Shown here one piece after another: positions 27,172-36,416 of a DNA stretch of 47,825 nucleotides. The notes beneath the pieces were generated by a model that saw only the letters and a program-made list of their open reading frames with translations, was not told where the DNA came from and searched no databases. Both the position numbers and the translations under genes were made by a program. How positions within the stretch are numbered: the first letter of the stretch is position 1; every line of letters starts with the position of its first letter. Source of the DNA: Bryobacterales bacterium (GTDB taxonomy: Bacteria > Acidobacteriota > Terriglobia > Bryobacterales > UBA6623); assembly GCA_026713545.1 (NCBI GenBank), contig JAPOOG010000122.1, positions 1 to 47,825 of the forward strand. Reading direction: 5' to 3'.

Positions 27172-29127
27172 TCAGCGCCATTCTTCGGCACGCTCGGCGA
27201 AGATCGTGCCGCCGCTATCGAACCATTCTGCGAATCCGATGGTTCTGTTCGCTGTCAGGCAAGTGATCGCCGTGTTCATGGCTTCTCGCAGCGCGTCGCC
27301 GGCGGGCGTGTCGGGATAGCTGAATGCACCGTGTTCGTTGCCCCCGGTGTCGATAGCTGTCAGCCGCAGTCCCGGCATGTCGCGAGCGGCAATTCGGTTG
27401 CTGATCTCCCCCCGCGCCACGACATCCACCGTGCCCTCCAGCAATGCGCTGAGTAGTTCGTCGTCACGCTCGAAATAGAGCACCTCGGGCTGGTCATCCC
27501 CTGGCGGCGTCAGGCGGATACGGGTGGCTATGGCGGCGGACCCTGTTCCTGCGGCGATGCGCAACGCCGACTCGCTGTTTGGCGGCCCGGCGGTCAGAAG
27601 CATGCCGCCGGCCAACAAAACCTTGGTTCCCGCTCGGAGGAGACCCGCAGAGTCGATGATGGCGGTCAACTCCAACAACCGCTTCTCACCGGTGGTGGCC
27701 CGATAAGTTCCCACGCGGTGTTCGGATGTCAGATCTTCGTGACGCTCGATGGCGCTTCCCTCATGCACCAGCAACGATTGGGAAAAGCTGATATGACCCA
27801 CGCCGAACCGGATCACCGGCCGGCCCTCTGAGTCCCTGGTGCGTTCGGGCAATGCGGTGATGCCGCCACCCACCATGTCATGTGGCTCTTGCGCCGCCTT
27901 GAGCCAGATTCCGGAGAAAGGATTGCCGATGGCCAACGTGTTGAAGCTCAGCCTGCCCCCCGACAAGGCCTCGACGGCTGCGACCAGGTCCGGCTCGTAG
28001 CCCATCGGTCGCTGCGACTCGGACTCCTGCGCTACGGAATAACTCACCGGATTGTAATCGGTGTAGAAACCGTACTGAACTTGCATGGCCGGGAAGTCAG
28101 CCAACGTTTGCCGGGCCGCTACGCAAGCCGTCGCGTCCGCGCTGCCGCATCCGCCCGGCGGGCAGTCGATGTAGATTCCGGCGCCGATCAGGACCGGTAC
28201 CCCCTGCCCCGTTAGCCGCTTGATGAAGGCGGCCTTGCGCTGCCATCTCCCCGTCTCGGGATGGATCGCATGATAGTAGGCTTGGCTTTCCCCGAACGCC
28301 TCCGCCACGGCTATCACATCCCGACCGTCAAAAAACGTCCGGGGATCTCGCCCCCACTCCGGAAAATGCTCGCCGTTCCACATCCCCGAAAACAACTGGT
28401 TTCCTATCAGATCCGTCCCGAACAAGTAGATCGATCCGGCCTGCCAGCGCGGATCGCTCTCCAGCAACGGTAAGGCGAAGTATCCCTTCGACTCGACTTC
28501 CATAGCTGCGCAGCGGACGAACTCTTCCAGCCTTTCCATGGACGGATCGACCGACAGCAGGGTGGCGTTGACTTGAGCGGCATGGCAGGCGCCGGGGATG
28601 TCGCGGCGGTAGATCCCCGCACCGAGCACGGCGTCCTCCCCTTGCCAATCGATTCGTACAAGGTAGGCAGCTTTCGGCTCGATCAGGCCGCTCTCCGGGT
28701 TCAGAAACTCGTAATAGCTCCAGCCGCGGTTTCGCTGTTGCAAGACACGGAAGAATTCTCCAATCACGTCCGTTCCGAAGCCGTCGATGAGGGGGCCCAA
28801 AGGTATCCTCTCACTGCTTGGATCCGTAGGCTGGACGATGCGCTCCGACAGCTCCGAGCGGGGAGCCAGCATTCTGACGAACACGTAGAATTGACCGCTA
28901 TTCCAGTGCTCATCCTCGTGAAAGGCACGGTACGCTTCTTCGAAGCCCATTTCCTGCACGTATTCATAAGCGCACTGCACAAAGGCCTCGACATCCTCTG
29001 TGGAGCGGATGCCGGCGGCCGTAACTGAATTTTCCGCGCAGGGAACCGCCGCCTCTCCGGAGACCTTGACAATCGTAACCGTAAGCAACAGCGCCGCAAT
29101 CTGCGCCATGACCCTGGATTTGTTCAC
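27172..29127 (-). CDS. Secreted double-Cache plus type-3 solute-binding fusion protein
   Basis: A 651-residue protein with signal peptide (about residues 7-25) and no later membrane helix. Residues about 45-180 and 200-325 look like two consecutive small-ligand Cache domains; each starts with VE(A/E)FV-C-A and carries the family-like pattern of an aromatic run with NP or HP-E-G (YYEFLNPESG; YYHAIHPETG), then K-A-A and GAGIY. A Cys-rich linker (CPPGGCGSADATAC) leads into residues about 335-651, a type-3 periplasmic solute-binding-like domain (YGFYTDYNPVSYSV; GYEPDLVAAVE; GGITALPERTRD; HRVGTYRATTGEK; LLEGTVDVVARGE). No transporter, kinase or chemoreceptor part is attached, so it may sense or bind ligands and pass them to a partner. 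Start GTG 29127; ATG 29109 is an alternative. Confidence 0.7.
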   Translation of the reverse strand: MNKSRVMAQIAALLLTVTIVKVSGEAAVPCAENSVTAAGIRSTEDVEAFVQCAYEYVQEMGFEEAYRAFHEDEHWNSGQFYVFVRMLAPRSELSERIVQPTDPSSERIPLGPLIDGFGTDVIGEFFRVLQQRNRGWSYYEFLNPESGLIEPKAAYLVRIDWQGEDAVLGAGIYRRDIPGACHAAQVNATLLSVDPSMERLEEFVRCAAMEVESKGYFALPLLESDPRWQAGSIYLFGTDLIGNQLFSGMWNGEHFPEWGRDPRTFFDGRDVIAVAEAFGESQAYYHAIHPETGRWQRKAAFIKRLTGQGVPVLIGAGIYIDCPPGGCGSADATACVAARQTLADFPAMQVQYGFYTDYNPVSYSVAQESESQRPMGYEPDLVAAVEALSGGRLSFNTLAIGNPFSGIWLKAAQEPHDMVGGGITALPERTRDSEGRPVIRFGVGHISFSQSLLVHEGSAIERHEDLTSEHRVGTYRATTGEKRLLELTAIIDSAGLLRAGTKVLLAGGMLLTAGPPNSESALRIAAGTGSAAIATRIRLTPPGDDQPEVLYFERDDELLSALLEGTVDVVARGEISNRIAARDMPGLRLTAIDTGGNEHGAFSYPDTPAGDALREAMNTAITCLTANRTIGFAEWFDSGGTIFAERAEEWR

Positions 29128-29156
29128 GGGCTGAGCGTATCACAAGCCTTTCGAGC

Positions 29157-29184
29157 TTTATAAACACTGCTTATTCGATATCAA
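29157..29184 (-). promoter_or_regulatory. Possible promoter for the Cache-SBP gene
   Basis: On the minus strand, TTGATA (29184-29179) and TATAAA (29162-29157) are 16 bp apart in an unusually AT-rich stretch, 30-55 bp before the start of the Cache-SBP gene. Confidence 0.4.
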
Positions 29185-29638
29185 CGCAAAAGAGAAAGTT
29201 TTTCGCGTGCGAATAATAGGACGTTGCCATTTCTGAGCATCGGAGCAGGCGGAGTTCAGCAGAGCCCCGGTCACCTCCGGGCTTCTTCCCACAGGCCATT
29301 ACGCCATAAGGTTGGTCGGACCATGGATGTATCGCAAATCGGCAGACGGCTTGGAGCTATGCTGGCGTCTGCGGGACCGCGGCTGTCCTGGTTCTGGTTG
29401 TGGCCCTGCAATTGGTTGTCAAATCGCTCCCAACCGAGGAAACAGAGGGTGTCAGACACACCGATCGACCTCTCCTGAGGCAATACGAAACCGGGGCGGG
29501 ATGCTTTCGATCTTTGGACCTTCCACTCCCCAAGGCGAAACCACTCAGGTGTCAACGAGGTTCGTGTACGGCTCGCTTATGATAATGGCGGCCATCGCAC
29601 TGCCCTTCTTTAGTGCAATGGGACTCGGGAACCAGCCA
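29185..29638. other. 454-bp gap with a frame-broken small membrane ORF
   Basis: Lies between the divergent Cache-SBP and TldD-like genes. From ATG 29323 the frame reads MDVSQIGRRLGA; a shift of one base near 29357 then gives YAGVCGTAAVLVLVVALQL, a good transmembrane helix, followed by a polar tail to about 29582. Either a frameshifted small membrane protein or chance. The in-frame upstream extension of the TldD-like gene also runs through here but is not coding in my view. Confidence 0.3.
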
Positions 29639-31354
29639 ATGAAGTTCGCCAATCAATTCAAGAGGATCGTGCTGTGCACAATCGCTTTCCTGTCGTTCAT
29701 CAGGGTCGCAGATGCCGCAGTCGACGTGCTCGGCGTAATGGCGGCGGAACTTGATCGCTCGATAGAGGTCCTTTCCGAAGAGAGCTCTCCGCTCTACTTC
29801 CTCAGCTACGAGATTACCCAGCAGGACCGAGCCTCGGTAGTTGCTTCGTTCGGGGCGGTCTCTCAGAATTCGCGAAGTGAGGACCGTGTCCTCGACATTG
29901 ATCTGCGGGTGGGCGACAAGGACCTAGACAACACGCATCCAACCGGCAGGGGATTCGACTTCCGGGTACGGTCGCGGACACAGGTACCGGTATCCGACCC
30001 CGAAGCGCTCCGAACCGTCCTCTGGCTTGCGACGGACAGAAAGTACCGGCAAGCAACCGAGCGGCTTTCCCGAGTCAGGGCAAGCGTCCGGATCAAGGTG
30101 GATGAAGAGGACCGGGCTGCCGACTTTTCCCCGCAGCAGGCCGTGGAATTCAGGGAGCCGCCACGGTCCATCACGATAGACACCTCCGGGTGGGCCGAAA
30201 AGCTCAAGCGGTACTCAGCGCCGTTCGCTGAGGCCGATCACATTTACACCGGTTCAGTGAGCTTCTCGACCGTTGCTGAGACGCGATGGTACGTCAATAG
30301 CGAGGGGACCAGGATCAGAACCTCGCGCACGTCGTACCGGTTGGGCGTTTTTGGTTCGACGAAGGCCGAAGACGGGATGAACCTGCCCCGCTATGAGCAG
30401 TTCTTTGCTTTCGACGAGGACGGCATGCCCGACGAAGAGACAGTTATGGAAACCGTCAGGCAGGTTATCGTCGATCTCCAGGCCCTGAGAGTCGCACCGG
30501 TTGCGGAGCCGTACAGCGGGCCCGCCATTCTTTCCGGGCGTGCCAGCGGTGTCTTCTTCCATGAAATCCTGGGTCACCGTGTCGAGGGTCACCGGCAGCG
30601 CGAGGCCGACGATGCCCAGACCTTCAAGGACATGACTGGCGAGTCGGTGCTGCCAGAGACTTTCTCGGTCGTGTTCGATCCGACCATCCGCCACGCCGGA
30701 GGGACCGATCTCGCCGGCTCCTTCAGGTTTGACAACGAGGGAGTCAAAGGCCAGCGGGTGGTGGTTATCGACCAGGGCCTATTGCAGGGGTTTCTCATGT
30801 CTCGCAAGCCGATCGAGGGGTTCTCCGGTTCCAACGGCCACGGGAGGAAACAACCCGGGTTCGCCGCTGTTGCCAGGCAGTCGAACCTGTTCGTCGAAGT
30901 GGAGAAGCCGCTGTCGGAAAGCGAACTCAAGGCAATGCTCCTCAAGCGGTTGCGGGACGAGGGCAAGGAGTACGGATTGCTCTTTGACGCCATCCAAGGG
31001 GGCTTCACGTTCACGGGCCGGCGCCTGCCGAATTCATTCAATGTCCTCCCGACCATGGTGTACCGCATCTACCTGGACGGCCGTGAGGAACTCGTGCGCG
31101 GAGTCGACCTGATCGGCACACCGCTCACAACATTCAGCAAGATCGCAGCAGGCGGAATGGAACGCACAACGTTCAACGGGGTTTGCGGTGCGGAATCCGG
31201 AGGCGTTCCGGTCAGTGCGATCTCGCCTCCGATACTGGTCTCCCAGATTGAAGTGCAACGAAAAGAGAAATCCCAGCAACGCCCGCCTATTCTGCCAGCA
31301 CCCTCGGGCCTGGCGCAGAGTGGGCGCCTGCTCGCTCCGGGAGGCCTCCAATGA
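29639..31354 (+). CDS. Exported TldD-like metalloprotease (active partner)
   Basis: A 571-residue TldD/PmbA-superfamily protein with an N-terminal signal peptide (MKFANQFKRIVLCTIAFLSF, cleavage about ADA-AV). Classical TldD is cytosolic, so this is an exported form. The metal site is complete: H308-E309-x-x-x-H313 (FFHEILGHRVEGH) and the C-terminal ligand C516 (NGVCGAESGGVPVS), as in the family. Conserved flanks such as the SRKPIEGFSGSNGHGRK block and RLPNSFNVLPTM are present. TldD with TldE acts on unstructured peptides, including RiPP precursors and antitoxins. Start ATG 29639 chosen for the signal peptide; a longer frame to 29312 is open, and the ribosome site is weak. Its TGA overlaps the ATG of the next gene in ATGA. 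Confidence 0.8.
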   Translation: MKFANQFKRIVLCTIAFLSFIRVADAAVDVLGVMAAELDRSIEVLSEESSPLYFLSYEITQQDRASVVASFGAVSQNSRSEDRVLDIDLRVGDKDLDNTHPTGRGFDFRVRSRTQVPVSDPEALRTVLWLATDRKYRQATERLSRVRASVRIKVDEEDRAADFSPQQAVEFREPPRSITIDTSGWAEKLKRYSAPFAEADHIYTGSVSFSTVAETRWYVNSEGTRIRTSRTSYRLGVFGSTKAEDGMNLPRYEQFFAFDEDGMPDEETVMETVRQVIVDLQALRVAPVAEPYSGPAILSGRASGVFFHEILGHRVEGHRQREADDAQTFKDMTGESVLPETFSVVFDPTIRHAGGTDLAGSFRFDNEGVKGQRVVVIDQGLLQGFLMSRKPIEGFSGSNGHGRKQPGFAAVARQSNLFVEVEKPLSESELKAMLLKRLRDEGKEYGLLFDAIQGGFTFTGRRLPNSFNVLPTMVYRIYLDGREELVRGVDLIGTPLTTFSKIAAGGMERTTFNGVCGAESGGVPVSAISPPILVSQIEVQRKEKSQQRPPILPAPSGLAQSGRLLAPGGLQ

Positions 31355-33108
31355 ACCGCACGCGGATCTACACCCTTTTCTTGTCGCTGTGCATCGCCTG
31401 GCTCCCGGCCGTCGCGCAGCCCAGCGTGGTGATGCAGGCGATGAAGGACGAATTGTCTCGCAGCATGAACGAACTGCGGCTGGGCGAACTGGAACAGCCG
31501 TACTTCGTCTCATACACCGTTCAAGAGGTCACGGTGATTAGCGCCACAGCATCCTTGGGCGGTCTCTCCGGAAGTGGAGAGAGTGCAAGACGAACCCTGC
31601 ATGTCGAGGTCAGGGTCGGGGACCGTGATCTCGACAACACCAACTTCTTCTCCCGACCGGACTTCACCTCGTTGGTGGATATTTCTTTCGGTCCTACTTT
31701 GCTGCCCCTGGAAGACGACTATGAAGAGCTCCGTCGCGCGATCTGGCTGGCGACGGACCGCGCATACAAGGACGCTCTCGAGCGGATCGCGAAGAAGCGC
31801 GCTGTGCTCCAGAACGAAACTGTCGTCGAGGAAACGCCGGACTTCAGCATCGAGGATCGGTACAAGCACGAAGGCGGCCCGGCTTTTCCCGTAGCGGAGG
31901 AGGACACTGTCGGCGCTTTGACAATCGGCTTGTCGGCTCTGTTCAAGGAGCACACGGATATCCACGTCTCTTCGGTCGATGCACGAGCGCGTCATGTGCG
32001 CGTCCAGTACGTGAACAGCGAGGGATCGTCATTCATCCGCGATGATCCCACTGCCATGGTGACCGTAAGGGCAGGGACACGAGCTGACGACGGAACGGAG
32101 ATTTCCGATTCGTTCACAGCATTTGGCCGAATTTGGGACGACCTCCCTGGCCTTGATGAGCTGGCCGAGCAAGGCCATGCGCTGGCCGGTCGACTCGAGG
32201 ACCTTCGGCAAGCACAGATATTCGAACGCTACGCAGGGCCCGTGCTGTTCGAGGGGCAGGCAGCGGCGGAACTGGTGCGCCAAGTTCTGGTTCCACGGCT
32301 GCTCGTCCAGAAGGCTCCCATCACGGACGACCAGCGGACGCGTCGGGTAGGGGACCGCTTGACCAATCCGTTCCAGGACAAGCTTGGCAGTCGAGTCCTG
32401 CCACGATTCCTGGCAATAGTGGACAACCCGGACCTCAGGCAAAACGAGCAGGGCACGCTTTGGGGAGGCTACGCGGTAGATGACGAAGGTGTACCCGCCC
32501 GCGAGACGGTGCTCGTCCAGCGCGGCATACTCAAGACACTGCTGTCGACGCGCAATCCGATAGAGGGGATTCCTCAGAGCAACGGCCATATGCGGGCTGG
32601 TGGACCGGCCCCGTCCAACCTCCTCCTGATGTCGAGCAGTGGGCTGACGGCAGCGGAGATGACCGAAGAATTCCTCGCCTTGCTGGAGGAGAGGGAGCTG
32701 GAGTACGGTATTGTCGTGAGACGGCTCCAGGAACCAGGTGCGGGCCGGTTCCAGGCAAGGCGGGGCGGCCGCTCAAGCGGAGGCCGGTTGATCAGGGCGG
32801 TGGTCGCGGTCAAGGTCTTTCCAGACGGCCGCGAGGAACTCATTCGCGAGGCTGTGCTGACTGGGCTGTCGGAGAGCAGCTTCCGAGATATCGTCGCGGC
32901 GTCCGAAGCTCTTACCAACCACACCATCCTGTTCCGGCATAGCAGTCCGTCGTTCGACCCATTCGGTTTCGTGATGCCTTCCCGCCGGTCGGGGATCATG
33001 GCATCCCTGGTCGTCCCGTCGCTCTTGTTCGAAGACGTGTCGGTACGCCGCCCGCCGGGTAATATTCCGCGTCCACCCGTCGTTGCGAGACCTGTGTCCG
33101 GGAAATAG
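31351..33108 (+). CDS. Exported TldE-like partner with degenerate metal site
   Basis: A 585-residue paralogue of the preceding protein, signal peptide MNRTRIYTLFLSLCIAWLPA (cleavage near AQP). The N-terminal half aligns with the first gene (VRVGDRDLDNT; WLATDRAYKDA; VNSEGSSFIR). At the HExxxH position it reads RQVLVP (310-315), and the C-terminal Cys is also missing, so no metal ligand survives, as in TldE/PmbA, the non-catalytic partner in TldD-TldE heterodimers. Translation is coupled to the first gene by a 4-bp overlap (ATGA), strong evidence for 1:1 assembly. Substrate peptide unknown. Nothing resembling a RiPP precursor is seen in the flanks. Confidence 0.75.
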   Translation: MNRTRIYTLFLSLCIAWLPAVAQPSVVMQAMKDELSRSMNELRLGELEQPYFVSYTVQEVTVISATASLGGLSGSGESARRTLHVEVRVGDRDLDNTNFFSRPDFTSLVDISFGPTLLPLEDDYEELRRAIWLATDRAYKDALERIAKKRAVLQNETVVEETPDFSIEDRYKHEGGPAFPVAEEDTVGALTIGLSALFKEHTDIHVSSVDARARHVRVQYVNSEGSSFIRDDPTAMVTVRAGTRADDGTEISDSFTAFGRIWDDLPGLDELAEQGHALAGRLEDLRQAQIFERYAGPVLFEGQAAAELVRQVLVPRLLVQKAPITDDQRTRRVGDRLTNPFQDKLGSRVLPRFLAIVDNPDLRQNEQGTLWGGYAVDDEGVPARETVLVQRGILKTLLSTRNPIEGIPQSNGHMRAGGPAPSNLLLMSSSGLTAAEMTEEFLALLEERELEYGIVVRRLQEPGAGRFQARRGGRSSGGRLIRAVVAVKVFPDGREELIREAVLTGLSESSFRDIVAASEALTNHTILFRHSSPSFDPFGFVMPSRRSGIMASLVVPSLLFEDVSVRRPPGNIPRPPVVARPVSGK

Positions 33109-33496
33109 TTGACAGGGACAACGAGCCTCAGCCTGCCTCGCAGGCGGGCATTCCAATCTGGACGACACCGGGCCTATCGATTGCTGAAAAGCCGACATGC
33201 TTGGAGCGTGAGTTCTCCGTTGCATGTTCGGGAAAATATTGACTCTCTTGGGTTTCGCATTAGCCAATAGAGCGTCGAGCGGCACTTTCTGCGCGGCGGG
33301 GGCCTCGGGGTCCGACGGATGCACGAAACTCGCTCCTCTCCGCCGAGCCGCTGGACGATGTGAGAACAAGGAGCAGGGGTGTGACAAGGGCGCGCGTGAT
33401 CGCCGACATCGTTGTTCGGTACGCACCTCTGACAAGATTCGATTCAGCTCATTGGTGGCATTCGCTACATTGACGAGCTGCGCCACCGCGTGGCCG
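33109..33496. other. 388-bp gap after the TldD/TldE-like pair, with hairpin
   Basis: GCCTGC (33131-33136) and GCAGGC (33140-33145) form a perfect 6-bp stem with a 3-nt loop 23 bp after the stop codon. No T-tract follows, so it is not a textbook intrinsic terminator. The remainder holds no gene that I can support. Confidence 0.3.
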
Positions 33497-34666
33497 TTAT
33501 TCAAATTCGGCGAGCCCGATTCCTTCCTTCGTCTCGTCAGCCGCGAGCTTTACGACCGAACGCAACGCCTCGGCTTCGGTATCCCCTTCCAGCCGGCGCA
33601 GCCTGAAATGGTCGACCTGCCGGTCCGCTCCAGTGCCTTCTCGAACGATTTCTTTGGCATGGCGCAGCTCGGCGTGGCATCCGAGGGCTTGGGCGTCGTC
33701 TGCGAGTTCTTCGATCAGCAGGGCCGTGTAATCATCGATGTCCATTCGCCCGCCTTGCTCGGGATCGCCGAGGAAGGCCATCACGCCGTACCTCTGTGCC
33801 AGCCAGCGGTTCTCGGCGATGATCTCGATGGGCGGGTCCTGTGGCAGAGCACCCTCCTCGTCCCGGCGAAGCAGGTACCGGACAAGCGATGCGAAGAGGG
33901 CAACGATGCACATTGCGTCTTCGACGCGCGTGCAAATGTCGCAGATACGCAATTCCACCGTTGGAAAGGAGCGTGACGGCCGGATGTCCCACCACAACTC
34001 ACTGCCGTCCCTAATGAAGCGCATTCGAAGGTAGTCGTTCACCAAGTCATCGAATTCGTCCCACGAGGCCAACGCATTCGGCAGACCCGTTCGCGGCAAG
34101 TTGCCTACCAGGTTCAGCCTGTACGATTTGAAACCTGTCAAGCGACCCTCGTTGAACGGAGAAGAGCCGGAGAGGGCATGGAGCAGCGGCAGGGAACGCC
34201 GGAGGGCCGTCATGATGCGCACTCGGGAATCCCTGTTGCCGAACCCGGCATGAATGTGCATTCCGCCAACGAGGAACCGACGCAAGGATTCCTGAAACGC
34301 GATCACGAAATCGCGGTATCGTTGGCCGGGAGTGACCACCTGCGTCTCCCAAGAAGCGAACGGATGCGTGGAGGTTGCCAGCACTGACGCGCCGTGCTCT
34401 TCGGCTGTCTGGACCAAGATCCGGCGTGATTCGCAAATGGCCGATCTTAATTCCTCGACCGACGTGCAGACGCAAGTGTTCGTTTCGATCTGTGAGCGCA
34501 GGAACTCGCGAACGAACTTGTGCCGTCCGGTCCTTTCCTGGCAGACCTCGTAGATGCCCTCATCGGGTTCGCGGAGCAAATCGCCGGTTTCCGGATCGAT
34601 AAGGAAGAACTCCTCCTCGACTCCAAGGGTAATCGCAAGTCTGTCGCTATTTCGCCGGTGGGTCAC
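33497..34666 (-). CDS. YbdK-type carboxylate-amine ligase (GCS2 family)
   Basis: A 389-residue member of the glutamate-cysteine ligase 2 family (carboxylate-amine ligase). Clear motifs: LGVEEEFFLIDPETG at the N-terminus (nucleotide/metal acidic cluster), GGMHIHAGFGN, GFKSYRLN and ELRICDICTRVEDAM. YbdK of E. coli has weak gamma-glutamylcysteine ligase activity; the natural substrate in most lineages is unknown, so a glutathione role is not assured. GTG 34666 is chosen because GAGGGAG sits a few bases ahead; ATG 34684 six codons upstream is the alternative. No other thiol-pathway gene is adjacent. Confidence 0.85.
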   Translation of the reverse strand: MTHRRNSDRLAITLGVEEEFFLIDPETGDLLREPDEGIYEVCQERTGRHKFVREFLRSQIETNTCVCTSVEELRSAICESRRILVQTAEEHGASVLATSTHPFASWETQVVTPGQRYRDFVIAFQESLRRFLVGGMHIHAGFGNRDSRVRIMTALRRSLPLLHALSGSSPFNEGRLTGFKSYRLNLVGNLPRTGLPNALASWDEFDDLVNDYLRMRFIRDGSELWWDIRPSRSFPTVELRICDICTRVEDAMCIVALFASLVRYLLRRDEEGALPQDPPIEIIAENRWLAQRYGVMAFLGDPEQGGRMDIDDYTALLIEELADDAQALGCHAELRHAKEIVREGTGADRQVDHFRLRRLEGDTEAEALRSVVKLAADETKEGIGLAEFE

Positions 34667-35082
34667 TTTCTCTCCCTCAAGCATCTCCCGGTGAGAACCG
34701 CAGGCCGGAGCCAGAAGCCGTTCAAGCGATAGCTGAATCTGCTGGCTGGCCGGCCGGAGGAGTCATCGCCCGGGCGAGACGGGAGGCGATCCTCTTGCAA
34801 TCGCATTCCCCTCTCCTTGCACCATCCATTGTTGGCACATTTTCGCAGAGGAACTTGGCCGGTTTCCGAATTAGTAGACGCTCCCAGTATGGATCGATCA
34901 CAGTGCAACAGTTCCGACAGCCCGAAAACGATGATCGTTTTGCGTATGACCGTGCGACTAGCTGGCCGGAATCGCGACCTCTCCGAAGTTGCCCACAAAG
35001 AACGGAACTGCAACTGCCAGAGTAACTTGCAGACTGAGAGAGGGAGATCAGGAGCTGGAAGTTTGGTTGTAGAACGAAGTGA
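34667..35082. other. 416-bp gap with no gene
   Basis: Lies between the carboxylate-amine ligase start and tRNA-Ser. Open frames on both strands are short, overlap the tRNA and carry no recognisable family, ribosome site or repeat. Confidence 0.4.
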
Positions 35083-35172
35083 TGGCGGTGAGGGTGGGAT
35101 TCGAACCCACGGAGGCCGCAAGACCTCAACGGTTTTCGAGACCGCCCGATTCAACCACTCTCGCACCTCACC
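35083..35172 (-). tRNA. tRNA-Ser (anticodon CGA)
   Basis: A 90-nt cloverleaf on the minus strand with long variable arm and encoded CCA (plus-strand TGG at 35083-35085). Acceptor GGTGAGG pairs with CCTCACC; anticodon stem GCGGT/ACCGT encloses CTCGAAA, anticodon CGA (codon UCG). The long variable arm (GGTCTTGCGGCC) and GGTTCGAATCC T arm are typical of serine tRNA. Confidence 0.95.
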
Positions 35173-35369
35173 GCGAGTAGAAGGGCTACGGTCATTATAG
35201 GCAGAGACCTCAATAGCTCTTTGCCGGCAGGCTCAGAGGGAGTTTCTTGGGCTGCGCTTGGGAGTTGACGTTGATCGAGGCCTCCTCGATGCCGAACCCG
35301 TGCATCGATCCCATCGCCGCAAGAGATTACCCCACCAGCAGGTCGCTACTGCGGAAGGCCGCGGCGGAT

Positions 35370-36413
35370 TTATTCCGGATCGGTGTGGGCCGAGAAGAGC
35401 GATGGGAGCAGGCGTTGGGCAAAGGAGAAGAGGCCGGAGCCGCCCCAGAAGCGAAACTCCTCGTTGATGATGTTGTGGTCGCGGCCGAGTTCAATGGTGC
35501 AGAGGAAGCCGGCGGCCTCGCCGCGGCGAAAGCGGAAGTCGCTGAACTGGATGCGATGGCCGGTGGGGAGGGGCGTAACCTCGGCGCGGGCATAGGCGGC
35601 GAAGTCGAGATACCGTTTCGCGACGGGCCCGGAGCGCGCTTTTTGCAGGATGGCGGTCTCTTCCGCCTTGTCGATGCATCGCCACTCCCGAGACGCCGAG
35701 GAGCGGCGAGCGTCGGAGATCCTGGTCAGAAAAAACCGCTCGGTCTCAACGAAGGCGCTCCATCGGAAGAGCTCCAGCGGCAGAGGGAAGGCGGCTACGC
35801 GGACCGGCGGTCCGCCAGCGTACATTCCTTCGTTGAGGTCCGCGATGATGCGGTCGTGCAGAACCGCTCGGAATCCGATATAGGCGACGAGGATCGCCAG
35901 CCCGGCCCAGGCGAGTTTCGGAGCATACCCCGGACCCGCTCTGCTGCGGATGACCCGCTGGGCAAACAAGATCAACAGTGGGGCCAAAAGAATCGCCCAG
36001 ACCCAGAGATCGACAATAAAAAGGAGATTCCAGCTTGACCAGCGACCATCGAACGGGAGCCAGAGGCGCGTTCCGTAAGCGTTCGTCATATCAAGCGCAG
36101 CATGAGAGAGCGTTGCGATCAGGGAGACAGCGAAAGCGGGTCTCCAGCGGATTCGGCCGCCGCCGCGTCGAACAACGCGGTGAACACCCTCGACGATCAG
36201 CACCGTCAAGGCAGCCATCACGGGCACAGCCGGGAGCGAGTGCGTGATGTGCCGGTGGTATGTGAGGTAATTGATGGACGATCCGGCCGTGACGATGTCG
36301 ATGTCGGGCAGGTTGGCCGCGACGATACAGAGGGCCGTGGCGCGGGGTGTCCAGCGATCGAGACCGGCTCGTGCGAGGAGAACTCCGACCAGAGTATGAG
36401 TCAGGTTCTCCAT
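35370..36413 (-). CDS. YdjM-like membrane-bound metal-dependent hydrolase (DUF457)
   Basis: A 347-residue inner-membrane protein of the YdjM type. Motifs are NLPDID (Asp pair) and HRHITHS (His-rich) near the N-terminus, with membrane helices in the first 190 residues and a long soluble C-terminal part. The family is a predicted metal hydrolase associated with cell-envelope or DNA-damage responses; its substrate is unknown. It begins 3 bp after the stop of the DAG-kinase-like gene, so the two are translated from one message. ATG 36413 is preceded by no strong ribosome site, as expected for coupling. Confidence 0.8.
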   Translation of the reverse strand: MENLTHTLVGVLLARAGLDRWTPRATALCIVAANLPDIDIVTAGSSINYLTYHRHITHSLPAVPVMAALTVLIVEGVHRVVRRGGGRIRWRPAFAVSLIATLSHAALDMTNAYGTRLWLPFDGRWSSWNLLFIVDLWVWAILLAPLLILFAQRVIRSRAGPGYAPKLAWAGLAILVAYIGFRAVLHDRIIADLNEGMYAGGPPVRVAAFPLPLELFRWSAFVETERFFLTRISDARRSSASREWRCIDKAEETAILQKARSGPVAKRYLDFAAYARAEVTPLPTGHRIQFSDFRFRRGEAAGFLCTIELGRDHNIINEEFRFWGGSGLFSFAQRLLPSLFSAHTDPE

Positions 36414-36416
36414 CGG

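Noticed and set aside
33131-33145. Intrinsic terminator after the TldD/TldE pair
   Set aside because: A good 6-bp stem but no T-tract, so I list it only as a hairpin within the gap.
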